Of a stretch of DNA of 64,000 bases, positions 35,637 through 44,250 are shown piece by piece. This stretch comes from Pseudovibrio sp. Alg231-02 (lineage in GTDB: Bacteria > Pseudomonadota > Alphaproteobacteria > Rhizobiales > Stappiaceae), in the NCBI RefSeq assembly GCF_900143565.1, contig NZ_FREX01000001.1:1209069-1273068 (forward strand), given 5' to 3'. Below the pieces are notes generated by a model. The model ran no database searches. It saw only the letters and a program-made list of their open reading frames with translations, and had not been told where the DNA came from. Position numbers and translations under genes: made by a program. The stretch's first letter is position 1. Every line of letters begins with the position of its first letter.

Positions 35637-36479
35637 ATGGAACGCAAGAGTGTACGGACCCGAGATGGGGTGGAACTCTCCTATCTGACAGGCGGGCAAG
35701 GACGGCCTGTCTTTTTGCTGGGTGGCTGGAGCCAGACGGCATCTGTATATGAAGGACAGTTCGCCGACTTTTGCCAGAGCCATACGGTTTATGCTCTTGA
35801 GAACCGGGGGCACGGCGCGTCACAAAAGCCCACGGATGGTTATCGGATCCATCGGTTTGCCAAGGATCTGTTTGATGTTGTCGAGGCGTTGGACCTTCGC
35901 GATTTCGACGCGGTTGGCCATTCGCTTTCCGTCGCCATGCTCTGGGCATATCTGGATATGTTCGGGGCTGAACGCCCTGCGCGCCGTCTGATTTTTATCG
36001 ACGAGCCAGCGGCCCTCATGGCACGGCCATCCTGGACACAACAAGAGATCAACGAGGCGGGTTCTATCCATCCCACTTTGGAGTCACTTGATGAGATGGT
36101 GGTGGCTATTCGCAGGACCCGCAGTGTTGAGGATCATCTTGAGATTATTAGCGGGATGTTCACCAGCAGGGTTGGTGATGCTGCCTTGCGCGCATTGGCT
36201 GCCGAGAACCTGAAATTGCCCCGCGTGCATGCTGCTGCTCTTATCGAAAACCTCATGATGCAAGACTGGCGGGCCTTTTTGCCTAACATTCACCAGCGCA
36301 CTCTGGTGTTTACAGGCGAGGCCAGTTGGCATCCGCTGGCTTCACAGCAGTTCATCGCCTCCTCAATGCCAAATGGCGCGCTTGAGGTGGTCCGCAAGAC
36401 CGATGGCGGGAGCCACTTCCTGATGTTCGAAAACCCAGCGCTCTTTAACGAGAAGGCACTGGGTTTCCTGAATGCGTGA
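35637..36479 (+). CDS. Alpha/beta hydrolase
   Basis: 280 aa, no signal peptide. The oxyanion region is FLLGGWSQTASVY, the nucleophile elbow is AVGHSLSVAM (Ser near 98), and the late catalytic His is in DGGSHFLMFENP. The G-x-S-x-S elbow (rather than G-x-S-x-G) resembles some esterase/C-C hydrolase subgroups. The substrate is unknown, and it is convergent with the LysE-type exporter gene. Confidence 0.85.
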   Translation: MERKSVRTRDGVELSYLTGGQGRPVFLLGGWSQTASVYEGQFADFCQSHTVYALENRGHGASQKPTDGYRIHRFAKDLFDVVEALDLRDFDAVGHSLSVAMLWAYLDMFGAERPARRLIFIDEPAALMARPSWTQQEINEAGSIHPTLESLDEMVVAIRRTRSVEDHLEIISGMFTSRVGDAALRALAAENLKLPRVHAAALIENLMMQDWRAFLPNIHQRTLVFTGEASWHPLASQQFIASSMPNGALEVVRKTDGGSHFLMFENPALFNEKALGFLNA

Positions 36480-36487
36480 GAAGCTGC

Positions 36488-37138
36488 CTACTGTGTTTTC
36501 AGCGTGCTTTTGGAGATCATGTAGGCTGCACCGGCCAATGCTGTGCCGGCGAAGGCATCCATAGCTGCGCGAGAACGGGCGGAGACTGCGAATCTGGAGG
36601 CCCGAGTTCCGAGATAGGCGTAAAACAGCAATGCCGGGTATTCGAGCGCGATGTTGAAGATGGCCAGTGCCATCATGCGCAGGGCCATGCCATCACCTTC
36701 GCCAGCAAACACAGGCAGCATTGCGCCAAATGACAGGACGGATTTCGGGTTTGCGCCCTGCATTGCGAATGAGGTGAGGAACAGCTTCAAAGTGGATGCT
36801 GGTTTCTGTTCTTTTGCTTCGCCCAGCGAGGCTGAGAAAGCGGCTTTGAAAGAGCCATATGCAAGATACAATAGATAAGCTACGCCAATCCATTTGACCG
36901 TCTCAAACAGAACCGGAAAAGACAGCAGCAGCGCGCTCATGCCTCCCGCGGCGAGGAGCGCATACATGAGGTTGGCTCCGAACACACCCGCCATGCTGGC
37001 GTGGGTTTTACCAATACCGTTTGTGATGCTGTCGCCAACCACTTTCAGGACCGCGGGACCGGGTGTGAAATTGAGTGCCATGAAGGTGACGATAAAACCA
37101 AAAATGAGTGTGGCATCAAAAGAGCGAAGAAGCTCCAT
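36488..37138 (-). CDS. LysE/RhtB-family exporter
   Basis: 216 aa with about six membrane helices. The family signature near the start is NFTPGPAVLKVVGDSITNG. RhtB-type proteins export amino acids or their analogues, such as threonine, homoserine or leucine; the substrate is not determined by sequence. The unusually structured leader 80-210 bases upstream on the same strand suggests RNA-level control. Confidence 0.88.
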   Translation of the reverse strand: MELLRSFDATLIFGFIVTFMALNFTPGPAVLKVVGDSITNGIGKTHASMAGVFGANLMYALLAAGGMSALLLSFPVLFETVKWIGVAYLLYLAYGSFKAAFSASLGEAKEQKPASTLKLFLTSFAMQGANPKSVLSFGAMLPVFAGEGDGMALRMMALAIFNIALEYPALLFYAYLGTRASRFAVSARSRAAMDAFAGTALAGAAYMISKSTLKTQ

Positions 37139-37220
37139 GGGTTTTCCAATTCAACGCTAGAAACACATAAATAACGCAAAGCAACGCACATACGAACGCA
37201 ACCCAAAATCCGGAAGGCTA

Positions 37221-37346
37221 AGGGGAGATGACTGATGGTTCATCTCCCCTCGCGCGCGGATTAGAAACTCACTTGCCGTAAGCCTTAAGGCCCGCCTCTC
37301 CAAACGTGGCACTGTGAGTTTCTGTAGCTGCCCCCTCTCCGCGCGC
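37221..37346 (-). ncRNA. Candidate structured RNA / leader upstream of the LysE-type gene
   Basis: Two nested perfect stems: GCGCGCGGA/TCCGCGCGC (37252-37260 with 37338-37346) and AGAAACTCAC/GTGAGTTTCT (37263-37272 with 37314-37323), separated by an asymmetric 2/14-nt internal loop. The apical part holds a GCCTTAAGGC palindrome. A third hairpin, AGGGGAGATG/CATCTCCCCT (37221-37250), follows on the minus strand. It lies 83 bases before the LysE-type start. It could be a cis-regulatory leader or a separate small RNA; no known riboswitch class was recognised, and the strand is inferred from the downstream gene. Confidence 0.5.
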
Positions 37347-37542
37347 TGTTTGTGCAAACTCTGTTGGTCGGCACATTCGCAAGGGGCGTGCCAAACTAAC
37401 GATGACGCACCGATCTTCTGATAACTCATTGATGAATATGTGTATATTTCCGGATGGAACTCATTGAAGGAGGATCCAAGAAATCGATAATACTGCCCAT
37501 TGTTTGATCAGATTGCCCGTCTGCTAAGCAATCAGACATAAA

Positions 37543-37569
37543 AAACCCGGTGTTTGAGACACCGGGTTT
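37543..37569 (-). terminator. Terminator of the FMN reductase gene
   Basis: AAACCCGGTGT/ACACCGGGTTT perfect stem; read on the minus strand it ends in GGGTTTTTT, a classical intrinsic terminator 28 bases after the stop. Confidence 0.92.
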
Positions 37570-37596
37570 GGCTTTTCTGAGATGCAGCAGGTCTGT

Positions 37597-38175
37597 TCAG
37601 GCAGGCTCTGTGATCTTTACAGGTTCGGCCATTTTGCAGGTCTGGCTGATTAGATTGCGCAGTTTTTGCCTTGTCTCAGAACAGGTTAGCTGACCATCAT
37701 CATTGGTCTTTGATGCCATATTACCGACAGCGACATATCGCGGATGTACCCAACAACCGTGATCAGCTGCAAACGACGCCAGACGCGGAAGCATTCTTAC
37801 ACCCCCGAACGGACCCGGTGCAGCGGCTAGCAGACTGACCACTTTTCCCTCAAGCACGGAGTGGGACTTGCCAGCTGCCCGTCTGGACGCCCAGGTGAAT
37901 ATGTTATGGAGATGCGGAGTGTGGAAGCCGTTGTATTCGGGAGAGGAGATCAGAATTACATCAGCAGCTTCAATCTGTTGCCGTAGCATCGAGAGCTGGT
38001 TCTGAACGGCGGCATCTGCTTCAAGATCGGAGTGATAGAGGGGAAAAGAGGCAAGCTGGTGCGACAGGCTGGTCGTCTGATGGTTCAGGTTATGCGCTTC
38101 TTCTTCAGCGGCATCCAGCAGGCTCTTATTCAACGAGCCTTCTCTGGTGCTTCCTGAGATGAGGAGGATATTCAT
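37597..38175 (-). CDS. NADPH-dependent FMN reductase
   Basis: 192 aa flavodoxin-like protein from the ATG at 38175 (GGAG upstream). The phosphate-binding loop SGSTREGSLNKSL is near residue 7, and SSPEYNGFHTPHLHNIF, the FMN-contact motif, is near 75. The family reduces FMN, quinones or metals such as chromate with NADPH. Single gene with its own terminator. Confidence 0.9.
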   Translation of the reverse strand: MNILLISGSTREGSLNKSLLDAAEEEAHNLNHQTTSLSHQLASFPLYHSDLEADAAVQNQLSMLRQQIEAADVILISSPEYNGFHTPHLHNIFTWASRRAAGKSHSVLEGKVVSLLAAAPGPFGGVRMLPRLASFAADHGCWVHPRYVAVGNMASKTNDDGQLTCSETRQKLRNLISQTCKMAEPVKITEPA

Positions 38176-38242
38176 GGGAAACTCCATATGACAATATTTT
38201 TGTTTTTATATACATTTTTGTTTCTTTATTATGCAAGTACAA

Positions 38243-38275
38243 AAAAAGCGGCACTGAACTTCAGCACCGCTTTTT
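38243..38275 (-). terminator. Intrinsic terminator
   Basis: AAAAAGCGG/CCGCTTTTT stem with an inner CTGAA/TTCAG continuation. It has T/A tracts on both sides and lies between the XapX gene and the FMN reductase; it probably ends the XapX transcript. Confidence 0.75.
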
Positions 38276-38369
38276 GAAATTTGACCGTAAACACTTCTTT
38301 ATTCTAGCGAACACTTAAAGCAGTTCGCATTTAAGCTGAAACACTTGCACTGCTTTAGCCTTTGTTTTT

Positions 38370-38413
38370 GCGTATCTTTATCCGAAAACCGGTTTCCACT
38401 TTTCGGAGATACG
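38370..38413. repeat. Intergenic palindromic repeat, copy B
   Basis: A TCCGAAAA/TTTTCGGA palindrome around ACCGGTTTCC, flanked by GCGTAT and ATACG arms. It closely matches copy A (16050-16100). The TATCCGAAAACCGGTTTCC form is, as I recall, common between genes of Hyphomicrobiales. Confidence 0.7.
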
Positions 38414-38452
38414 TTGAAGGGTTTGATTGGCCTCAATCAAACCGAACGCACT

Positions 38453-38623
38453 TTAGGAGAAGAAGCGCTCAGTGATCTGCAGCATGATCTGATGACCACC
38501 CCAAACGCCAAGGATCGCTACACAACCAGACAGAACTGGTGGAGCGGGAATAGGCAGTTTGATTGCGGTGAAGATCGCTCCAATAATGAAGCCAGCAAGT
38601 GTTGACATAAGCAGTTCAGCCAT
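38453..38623 (-). CDS. XapX-domain small membrane protein
   Basis: 56 aa. MAELLMSTLAGFIIGAIF is a membrane helix, followed by the XapX hallmark KLPIPAPPVLSG and a second helix (CVAILGVWGGHQI). A GGGAG ribosome site lies upstream of the ATG, and a GGTTTGATTG/CAATCAAACC hairpin (38420-38443) follows the stop. Function is unknown; the family consists of very small inner-membrane proteins. It is easily missed by length cut-offs. Confidence 0.85.
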   Translation of the reverse strand: MAELLMSTLAGFIIGAIFTAIKLPIPAPPVLSGCVAILGVWGGHQIMLQITERFFS

Positions 38624-39144
38624 GGTGTCTCCCGTTAATTCTTTCTTATTGTTCAGAAAACTCTGTTTTCTTTGAACTACAGCCCTTGCTTTTACTGCGC
38701 GCCCATACCCCTGCAGTCCCCTGAGTGTATGACCGAAAACCGTGAAGGACAGCCAGCTAAGGTCCTTGAATATTCAGGTCGCCCGACAAGGCGGACCCTA
38801 CCCTGTAATTGCACTTTTAACGCAAAAAAAATCATTTGCAGAAAAAATATTCAAAATGCGATCAGTTGCCGCACTGTCATTTTAATTAGTTCATTTAAAT
38901 CAATATGTTGGATGGCAATCATTTATGTTAGTTCTGCGCAAAACTCCTGCATCTTCTTGCAGAACTTCTACTTATCGCCATTTTCATGAGCTCAGAATTG
39001 TGTTGTCAGCCCACCTCTCTGCCTTTACGTTAAAGTCAACATAAGCGCCTTTGCGGTCCTTTATTGGTATTCGCTCAGGCCTGCAGCTCGACGCTTTTTT
39101 GTTGCACGACCATTCTTTTGGAATGCAGTGCGAGGGGGAATAAA
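38624..39144. other. Gap between XapX and sterol desaturase genes
   Basis: About 520 AT-rich bases with no convincing gene. It must hold promoters for both flanking divergent genes. No operator or RNA was recognised. Confidence 0.5.
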
Positions 39145-40578
39145 ATGGCAGAGTATAATGTGACGGCGCTGGCTATTCCGCTGTTTCTGTTTTTTATGCT
39201 GATGGAATACGCCTACCTGCGCATGAGCGGGCGGGACCTGCACCGGTTTAGCGATAACATTGCCAGCCTTTCCATGGGCATTTGCCTGCTGGTTTCAGAT
39301 GCGCTGCTAAAAACCTTTACATTCTCGGTGTTTATCTGGGCGTGGTCGTCCTATCGGCTGTTTGACTTTGGCTCAACCAGTTGGGCCACATGGGTCCTGT
39401 TCTTCTTTGGTGTGGACTTCTGCTATTACTGGTTCCACCGCATTGCACACACCTACAATTTTCTTTGGGGCGCCCATGTGGGGCATCACCAAAGTGAGGA
39501 GTATAACCTGACCACGGCGCTGCGGCAGAGTGCGTTTCAGTATTCATTCTCGTGGGTCTTCTATCTGCCTCTCGCCTTCCTTGGCTGCCCGCCAGAGGTG
39601 TTCCTTGTGCAATTTATGCTGCTGAAGGCCTATCAGTTCTGGCTGCACACCCAGGCGATTGATCGTATCCCCCTGATGGAAGGTGTGTTTTCCACGCCCT
39701 CAAGCCATCGTGTCCACCATGCCAAGAACCCGATTTACATCGACAAGAACTTCGGCGGCACGTTGGTGATCTGGGATCGTATGTTTGGTAGCTGGCAGCC
39801 GGAGGTTGCAGAGCACCCTTGCCATTATGGCACCACAACGCCGCTGAAAACGTGGAATCCGGTGAAAGCCAACTTGCAGCACTGGTCCATGCTGTTTCGC
39901 GACAGCCTTCATACGCGCAGCTGGTGGGACAAGGTCCGGCTGTGGTTCAAACCAACGGGATGGCGACCAGAAGACAGGCGGCGGAACACCAGCAAACTGC
40001 AGAAAACAGGCGTCACCAATCGCCCTAAATTTGATCCGGAGATCTCACCGCTGACCAAGCTGTACTGTGGCATCTCATTCGCGCTGCTGGTGCTGCTGGT
40101 GACCATGTTTATCTTCCTGTCCCCACAACTGAGTGCGCGGGAGCTGGCGTTTGGTGTGGTGCTTATTCTGGCTGGTCTCGTGATGATCTCGCAGTTTCTG
40201 GAGGGCAAATATCAACTGCGCTTTGTTGAGGTCGCACGTGTGCCAGCTCTGCTCTGGTTTCTCACCGTGCTTTGGACTTTGCCGATTTCGACGCAGGTCT
40301 CGCAGCGGATGGATGTTGCAAAAGGGGTTTCGCCTGAGATTGAACTCTCTGAAGAAACAACGCTTTCTGCACTGCCGTGGCTGGAGAAGCCAGCGGTTTT
40401 GGATGGCAGCACACCTGCGGTGCAGCAGGTGACGTGGCATCCTGACGGGGAGCAGGGACAGCTGGAATATACGCTGCGCTATGAGCTCTCCTCTTTTCCG
40501 GAGCATGTTGCGAACATCATATCAGCTCGCAACGCGCTGGAAGAAAGCAGTCGGGTCTGGTTGCAGGAGCAGCTTTAG
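39145..40578 (+). CDS. Sterol desaturase/fatty acid hydroxylase-family protein with long C-terminal extension
   Basis: 477 aa from the ATG at 39145 (GAGGGGGA upstream). Residues ~90-220 hold the di-iron histidine clusters: HRIAHTYNFLWGAHVGHH and SSHRVHHAKNP. About four helices surround them. After ~residue 290 a further membrane part with four helices and a soluble tail follows, making it much longer than the ~250-300 aa of a minimal hydroxylase. It probably hydroxylates or desaturates a lipid in the inner membrane; the substrate is unknown. Confidence 0.87.
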   Translation: MAEYNVTALAIPLFLFFMLMEYAYLRMSGRDLHRFSDNIASLSMGICLLVSDALLKTFTFSVFIWAWSSYRLFDFGSTSWATWVLFFFGVDFCYYWFHRIAHTYNFLWGAHVGHHQSEEYNLTTALRQSAFQYSFSWVFYLPLAFLGCPPEVFLVQFMLLKAYQFWLHTQAIDRIPLMEGVFSTPSSHRVHHAKNPIYIDKNFGGTLVIWDRMFGSWQPEVAEHPCHYGTTTPLKTWNPVKANLQHWSMLFRDSLHTRSWWDKVRLWFKPTGWRPEDRRRNTSKLQKTGVTNRPKFDPEISPLTKLYCGISFALLVLLVTMFIFLSPQLSARELAFGVVLILAGLVMISQFLEGKYQLRFVEVARVPALLWFLTVLWTLPISTQVSQRMDVAKGVSPEIELSEETTLSALPWLEKPAVLDGSTPAVQQVTWHPDGEQGQLEYTLRYELSSFPEHVANIISARNALEESSRVWLQEQL

Positions 40579-40587
40579 GCGGTCCTC

Positions 40588-41283
40588 TTATTCCCCATGT
40601 GGGGCAGTGACAAAGGGAAGGTGTCCGGACTTGATCCAGAGCTTGGCGCCCTCTTCTCCTGCTGTGATGTTGAGGTCATAACCGACGGGAACGCGGAGCC
40701 ATGCGTGTTTGGGAAGGTCCTCTCCGTCTTCGATGATTGAGCCTTCCAGCACGAAGATTTCTGCTCCGCCGTCAGCCTCAACCGCGTGGTTTACACCTGC
40801 CTGCCAGTGCTCCATGCGCACGTTCTCGCGTTCATCCTGAAACAGAGGGGAGACGGCAACACCTTTGCGCGTAGCATCGTTTACGCGGCCAAGTTTGTTG
40901 GTGTCCACGCGCACATGGGTGCGGTCTGCAAGGTCGAACTGCCAGAGTTTGACGAGGATGGTACAACCGGGTTCAGAGGCTGGTGTGTGTTTGGATTCAG
41001 GTGGGTTGCGGATGTAGGAGCCAGCCGGGAAATCCCCGTGCTCATCCTGAAATACTCCCGCTAGCACAACAAACTCTTCTCCGCCTGTATGGACATGCTC
41101 AGAGAAATGGCTTCCGGGTGCGAAGCGAACAACGGTGGTTGCTCGTGCAACTTCATCTCCCAATCGATCAAGTGGCCTGCGCTCAACGCCTTTCATTGGG
41201 GACGCGACCCAAGGAATATCGTCGCTGAACTCAACCACTCGCTTTGAAAAATCGCCGTTGATCTTCACTGAAGCCTCCATCAC
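40588..41283 (-). CDS. Two-domain cupin (ChrR-like) protein
   Basis: 231 aa with two cupin units. The first has HFSEHVHTGGEEFVVLAG, a metal-binding HxH...E pattern, and the second has HAVEADGGAEIFVLEGS with the metal ligands weakened. ChrR-type cupins sense or degrade reactive compounds, or act as dioxygenase-like enzymes. No sigma factor is next to it, so an anti-sigma role is not supported here. Convergent with the sterol desaturase gene. Confidence 0.82.
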   Translation of the reverse strand: MMEASVKINGDFSKRVVEFSDDIPWVASPMKGVERRPLDRLGDEVARATTVVRFAPGSHFSEHVHTGGEEFVVLAGVFQDEHGDFPAGSYIRNPPESKHTPASEPGCTILVKLWQFDLADRTHVRVDTNKLGRVNDATRKGVAVSPLFQDERENVRMEHWQAGVNHAVEADGGAEIFVLEGSIIEDGEDLPKHAWLRVPVGYDLNITAGEEGAKLWIKSGHLPFVTAPHGE

Positions 41284-41452
41284 ATGATGCTCTCAAGTTA
41301 AGCACACTTGTCGCTCATTTACAGATGTTAGCGTGCTGTTAGGGATCACTTCATTGTTAAGCTGTTTGTTGCATTCCGTTCCCAGCAGTCCCTTGTTAGG
41401 CTTCCGGCGATTTTCTGATGCACTGCGCTGTGCAACTACGGGACGCCTGACC

Positions 41453-42715
41453 ATGAGCCTGCTGGCAGATTTACTTTCTACTCTTTTTGATCGTCGTTAT
41501 GTTTTTATGGGCAAGCGGGATGAGCGTCCCCTTACCGAACTTTGCAATGCCTTGATGAGCAGTCAGGGAGACGTTTCCGGTGCTGCCATTGCTCACGAGA
41601 TTCTGGATGGTTATGCCACCACAGACACTGAGGGAAAGCGGGCGTTTTTTGAGCATTTGAACCGCGAAATGGACATCGATCCAGATAAGCTGGAAACCGT
41701 TGTTTCCAGTTATAAAACAGAGCGGACGGAAGCCAATTACCGAAAGCTTGTGGAAGCTGCGGAGCCAAAACGGCAGGAGTTGGCACGGCGGCTCAATCAG
41801 GTTCCCGGTGCCACTCATCAGCTGGTACACATGCGCAAGGACTTGCTGGGCTTCATGAAGGAGCAGCCGAATCTGGCGCGCACTGATCTGGATTTCCAGC
41901 ACCTGTTTAACTCGTGGTTCAACCGTGGTTTTCTGGTGCTGCGACCTATCAGCTGGGATAGTCCGGCGCAGATACTGGAAAAAATCATCGCCTATGAGGC
42001 CGTGCATGCTATTGATAGTTGGGATGATTTGCGCCGTCGCTTGCAACCGGAAGACCGGCGTTGCTTTGCCTTCTTCCATCCCTCATTGCCAGATGAGCCG
42101 TTGATCTTTGTGGAAGTGGCGCTGACCAAGGGGGTCCCCTCGTCCATTCAAGGCGTGCTTGCAGAAGAGCGGGATATTGTGCCGGTTGATGAAGTGGATA
42201 CGGCGGTCTTCTACTCGATCTCCAACTGCCAGAGCGGGCTGGCCGGTCTTTCCTTTGGCAACTCGCTGATCAAGCAGGTGGTACAGGATCTTTCGCGTGA
42301 GCTCAGTCAGCTGAAGACGTTTGTGACGCTATCGCCGCTCCCTACTTTCTGCAAGTGGGCCAAAGAGCAAGAGATTGAGTTGCCGGAGACTGATGCAGCC
42401 CTTAAAGAACTCGCTGCTTATTACCTTCTTGAAGGCAAGCGGAAGAACGATATGCCGTTTGATCCGGTGGCACGGTTCCATCTTTACAACGGTGCGCTGG
42501 TGCATGACGTGCATGTGGGGGCGGATACTTCTGAGAACGGCAAAAAGCAATCGGCGGGGGTGATGGTGAACTATCTTTACGATTTGCAAAAGATTTCGCA
42601 GAACCACGAAGTGTTTGCGAATAAGAAGGAAATTGTGGCGTCCAAACGGGTGCAGACGCTCGCGAAGGCTGGTGTGGTGCAGACAGCATCCCAGCCCAAG
42701 AGCGATGTTGCCTAG
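41453..42715 (+). CDS. Malonyl-CoA decarboxylase
   Basis: 420 aa from the ATG at 41453, the usual length for bacterial MCD; the longer open frame would add 40 residues without family similarity. Typical blocks: DLLGFMKEQPNL, FNRGFLVLRPISWDSPA, RRCFAFFHPSLPDEPLIFVEVAL, FYSISNCQSGLAGLSFGN and the C-terminal PVARFHLYNGA. It converts malonyl-CoA to acetyl-CoA and CO2. No malonate transporter or malonyl-CoA synthetase is adjacent. Confidence 0.93.
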   Translation: MSLLADLLSTLFDRRYVFMGKRDERPLTELCNALMSSQGDVSGAAIAHEILDGYATTDTEGKRAFFEHLNREMDIDPDKLETVVSSYKTERTEANYRKLVEAAEPKRQELARRLNQVPGATHQLVHMRKDLLGFMKEQPNLARTDLDFQHLFNSWFNRGFLVLRPISWDSPAQILEKIIAYEAVHAIDSWDDLRRRLQPEDRRCFAFFHPSLPDEPLIFVEVALTKGVPSSIQGVLAEERDIVPVDEVDTAVFYSISNCQSGLAGLSFGNSLIKQVVQDLSRELSQLKTFVTLSPLPTFCKWAKEQEIELPETDAALKELAAYYLLEGKRKNDMPFDPVARFHLYNGALVHDVHVGADTSENGKKQSAGVMVNYLYDLQKISQNHEVFANKKEIVASKRVQTLAKAGVVQTASQPKSDVA

Positions 42716-44250
42716 CCGACAATCTTTCTGAGTGCTTTGTTCAACGGGGCAAGCCTGCGCGGCATGGGCAGGTAGACATCCTCAAACAGCTTCTTGTAGA
42801 GCTGAACCGTTTTCGGGTCCGGCTGAAACACCTCGTTTTGCCGTGTCATGGCCTTCATGGCCTGCGTGAAGTCAGGGTGGACCCCAGCACCTACGCTTGC
42901 GGCAATGGCGGCACCCAGACCAGCAGTTTCAAAGGTATGCGGGCGCTCGGTGGGCAGGCCAAAGATGTCTGCGGTGATCTGCATGATGGCGTCAGACTGA
43001 GAGCCACCGCCGGAGACACGTAAGACTTTGATCTTCTCGCCGCTTTTGCGTTCGATCCGCTTCAGACCACGATGTAATTCCAGCGTAATGCCCTCGATGA
43101 TAGCGCGGTAGATGTGGCCTCTGGTATGCACATCCCCAAAGCCGATAATCGCGCCTTTCACTGGCGTGGAACGTCCGTTGTCGCGGCCCCATTTGGGCAA
43201 TAGGGTCAGGCCATGGGACCCGGGAGGTGTGCTGTTGAGCAGGTCGTCAAAGAACACTTCGACCGGACTGCCAATCTCTTTGGCTTTTTCCTGCTCCGGG
43301 TGGCCGAACTCTTCCTTGAACCAATTGACCATCCAGTACCCCAGAATGACGGAGGTTTCTGGCGTGAACATCCGCGGCATACCGCCAGCATAGGCTGGCA
43401 GAGGGCGCTCCACCTCGAAGTACTTTTTGGAATGAATGGTCGCCGTTGCCCGTGTGCCGTAGCTGAGGCAGCCGACGCTGGCATCCACTGCGCCGCAGCC
43501 GACGGCTTCACATGCCTTATCAGCAGCTGCGGAGATGACTGGTAAGCCTTCTGGAAGTCCAGTGTGCTGGGCAGCTTCTTCACTCACATAGCCGATTGGA
43601 TTTCCGGGTTCTATGAGTTCTGGCAGGTGGCTGCGTTTGAAGGCGAAGAGCTTCCAGAGAAAGTGCTTATCACTCGCCCACTGCTGCTTTTTGTAGTCAT
43701 AGGGAATGTAGCCAACCTGAGCGCCTGTTGAATCGCGAAAAAGGTCTGTCAGCTTGAAGTTGAGGTAGCCGGAAACCTGCAGGAACTTATAGGTTTTCTT
43801 CCAAATTCCGGGCTGGTTGACTGCGATCCAGTTCACTTCACATTCGCTACGTACGCTCTTGATCGATCGGGACAAGCCTGCCACGCCAAAGATTGTTTTC
43901 CAAAGCAGTGGCAATGGTTTCTGTTGGTCTTCAATGCGCTCGTCCATCCATGTGATCGCAGGACGAAGAGGGATGCCTCTCTCATCAACTGAGATTTGCG
44001 TGCCGCGCTGTGTGGTGACACTCATGGCTTTGACGGCAGTAGGATCAGCTCCTCTATCCCACAGCTCACGGCAGCAGCGGCCCAGCAGCTCCCACAGGAT
44101 AAGCGGATCAATCTCTGACCAACCGGGATTGTCGCTTCGATAATCCGTGATCGGCTTTTGTACCTTGGACAGCAGCGCCCCGTCTGGAGAGAACAGCAAG
44201 GCCCGGATGCTCTGGCTGCCGCAGTCGATGGCGAGAAGCGTTTCGGTCAT
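42712..44250 (-). CDS. FGGY-family carbohydrate kinase
   Basis: 512 aa. The N-terminal LLAIDCGSQSIRALLFS is the phosphate-binding loop; the C-terminal lobe has ISGG-like VLRVSGGGSQSDAIMQITADI. The family phosphorylates polyols and sugars (glycerol, xylulose, ribulose). It overlaps the GlpD-like gene by four bases (ATGA). In this operon a glycerol-like substrate is plausible but not shown; the sequence is not that of a standard GlpK. Confidence 0.88.
   Translation of the reverse strand: MTETLLAIDCGSQSIRALLFSPDGALLSKVQKPITDYRSDNPGWSEIDPLILWELLGRCCRELWDRGADPTAVKAMSVTTQRGTQISVDERGIPLRPAITWMDERIEDQQKPLPLLWKTIFGVAGLSRSIKSVRSECEVNWIAVNQPGIWKKTYKFLQVSGYLNFKLTDLFRDSTGAQVGYIPYDYKKQQWASDKHFLWKLFAFKRSHLPELIEPGNPIGYVSEEAAQHTGLPEGLPVISAAADKACEAVGCGAVDASVGCLSYGTRATATIHSKKYFEVERPLPAYAGGMPRMFTPETSVILGYWMVNWFKEEFGHPEQEKAKEIGSPVEVFFDDLLNSTPPGSHGLTLLPKWGRDNGRSTPVKGAIIGFGDVHTRGHIYRAIIEGITLELHRGLKRIERKSGEKIKVLRVSGGGSQSDAIMQITADIFGLPTERPHTFETAGLGAAIAASVGAGVHPDFTQAMKAMTRQNEVFQPDPKTVQLYKKLFEDVYLPMPRRLAPLNKALRKIVG

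Noticed and set aside
37221..37346. Assignment of the compound hairpin to 6S RNA, SRP RNA or a glycine/ZTP riboswitch
   Set aside because: The length and the conserved sequence blocks of these classes were not found; it is kept only as an unclassified candidate.
38672..38989. A 105-codon plus-strand open frame
   Set aside because: AT-rich, high in Cys and Ser, no ribosome site; looks like chance translation of intergenic DNA.
40588..41283. ChrR anti-sigma factor role for the cupin protein
   Set aside because: No ECF sigma factor gene adjoins it and the zinc-binding anti-sigma domain is not evident.
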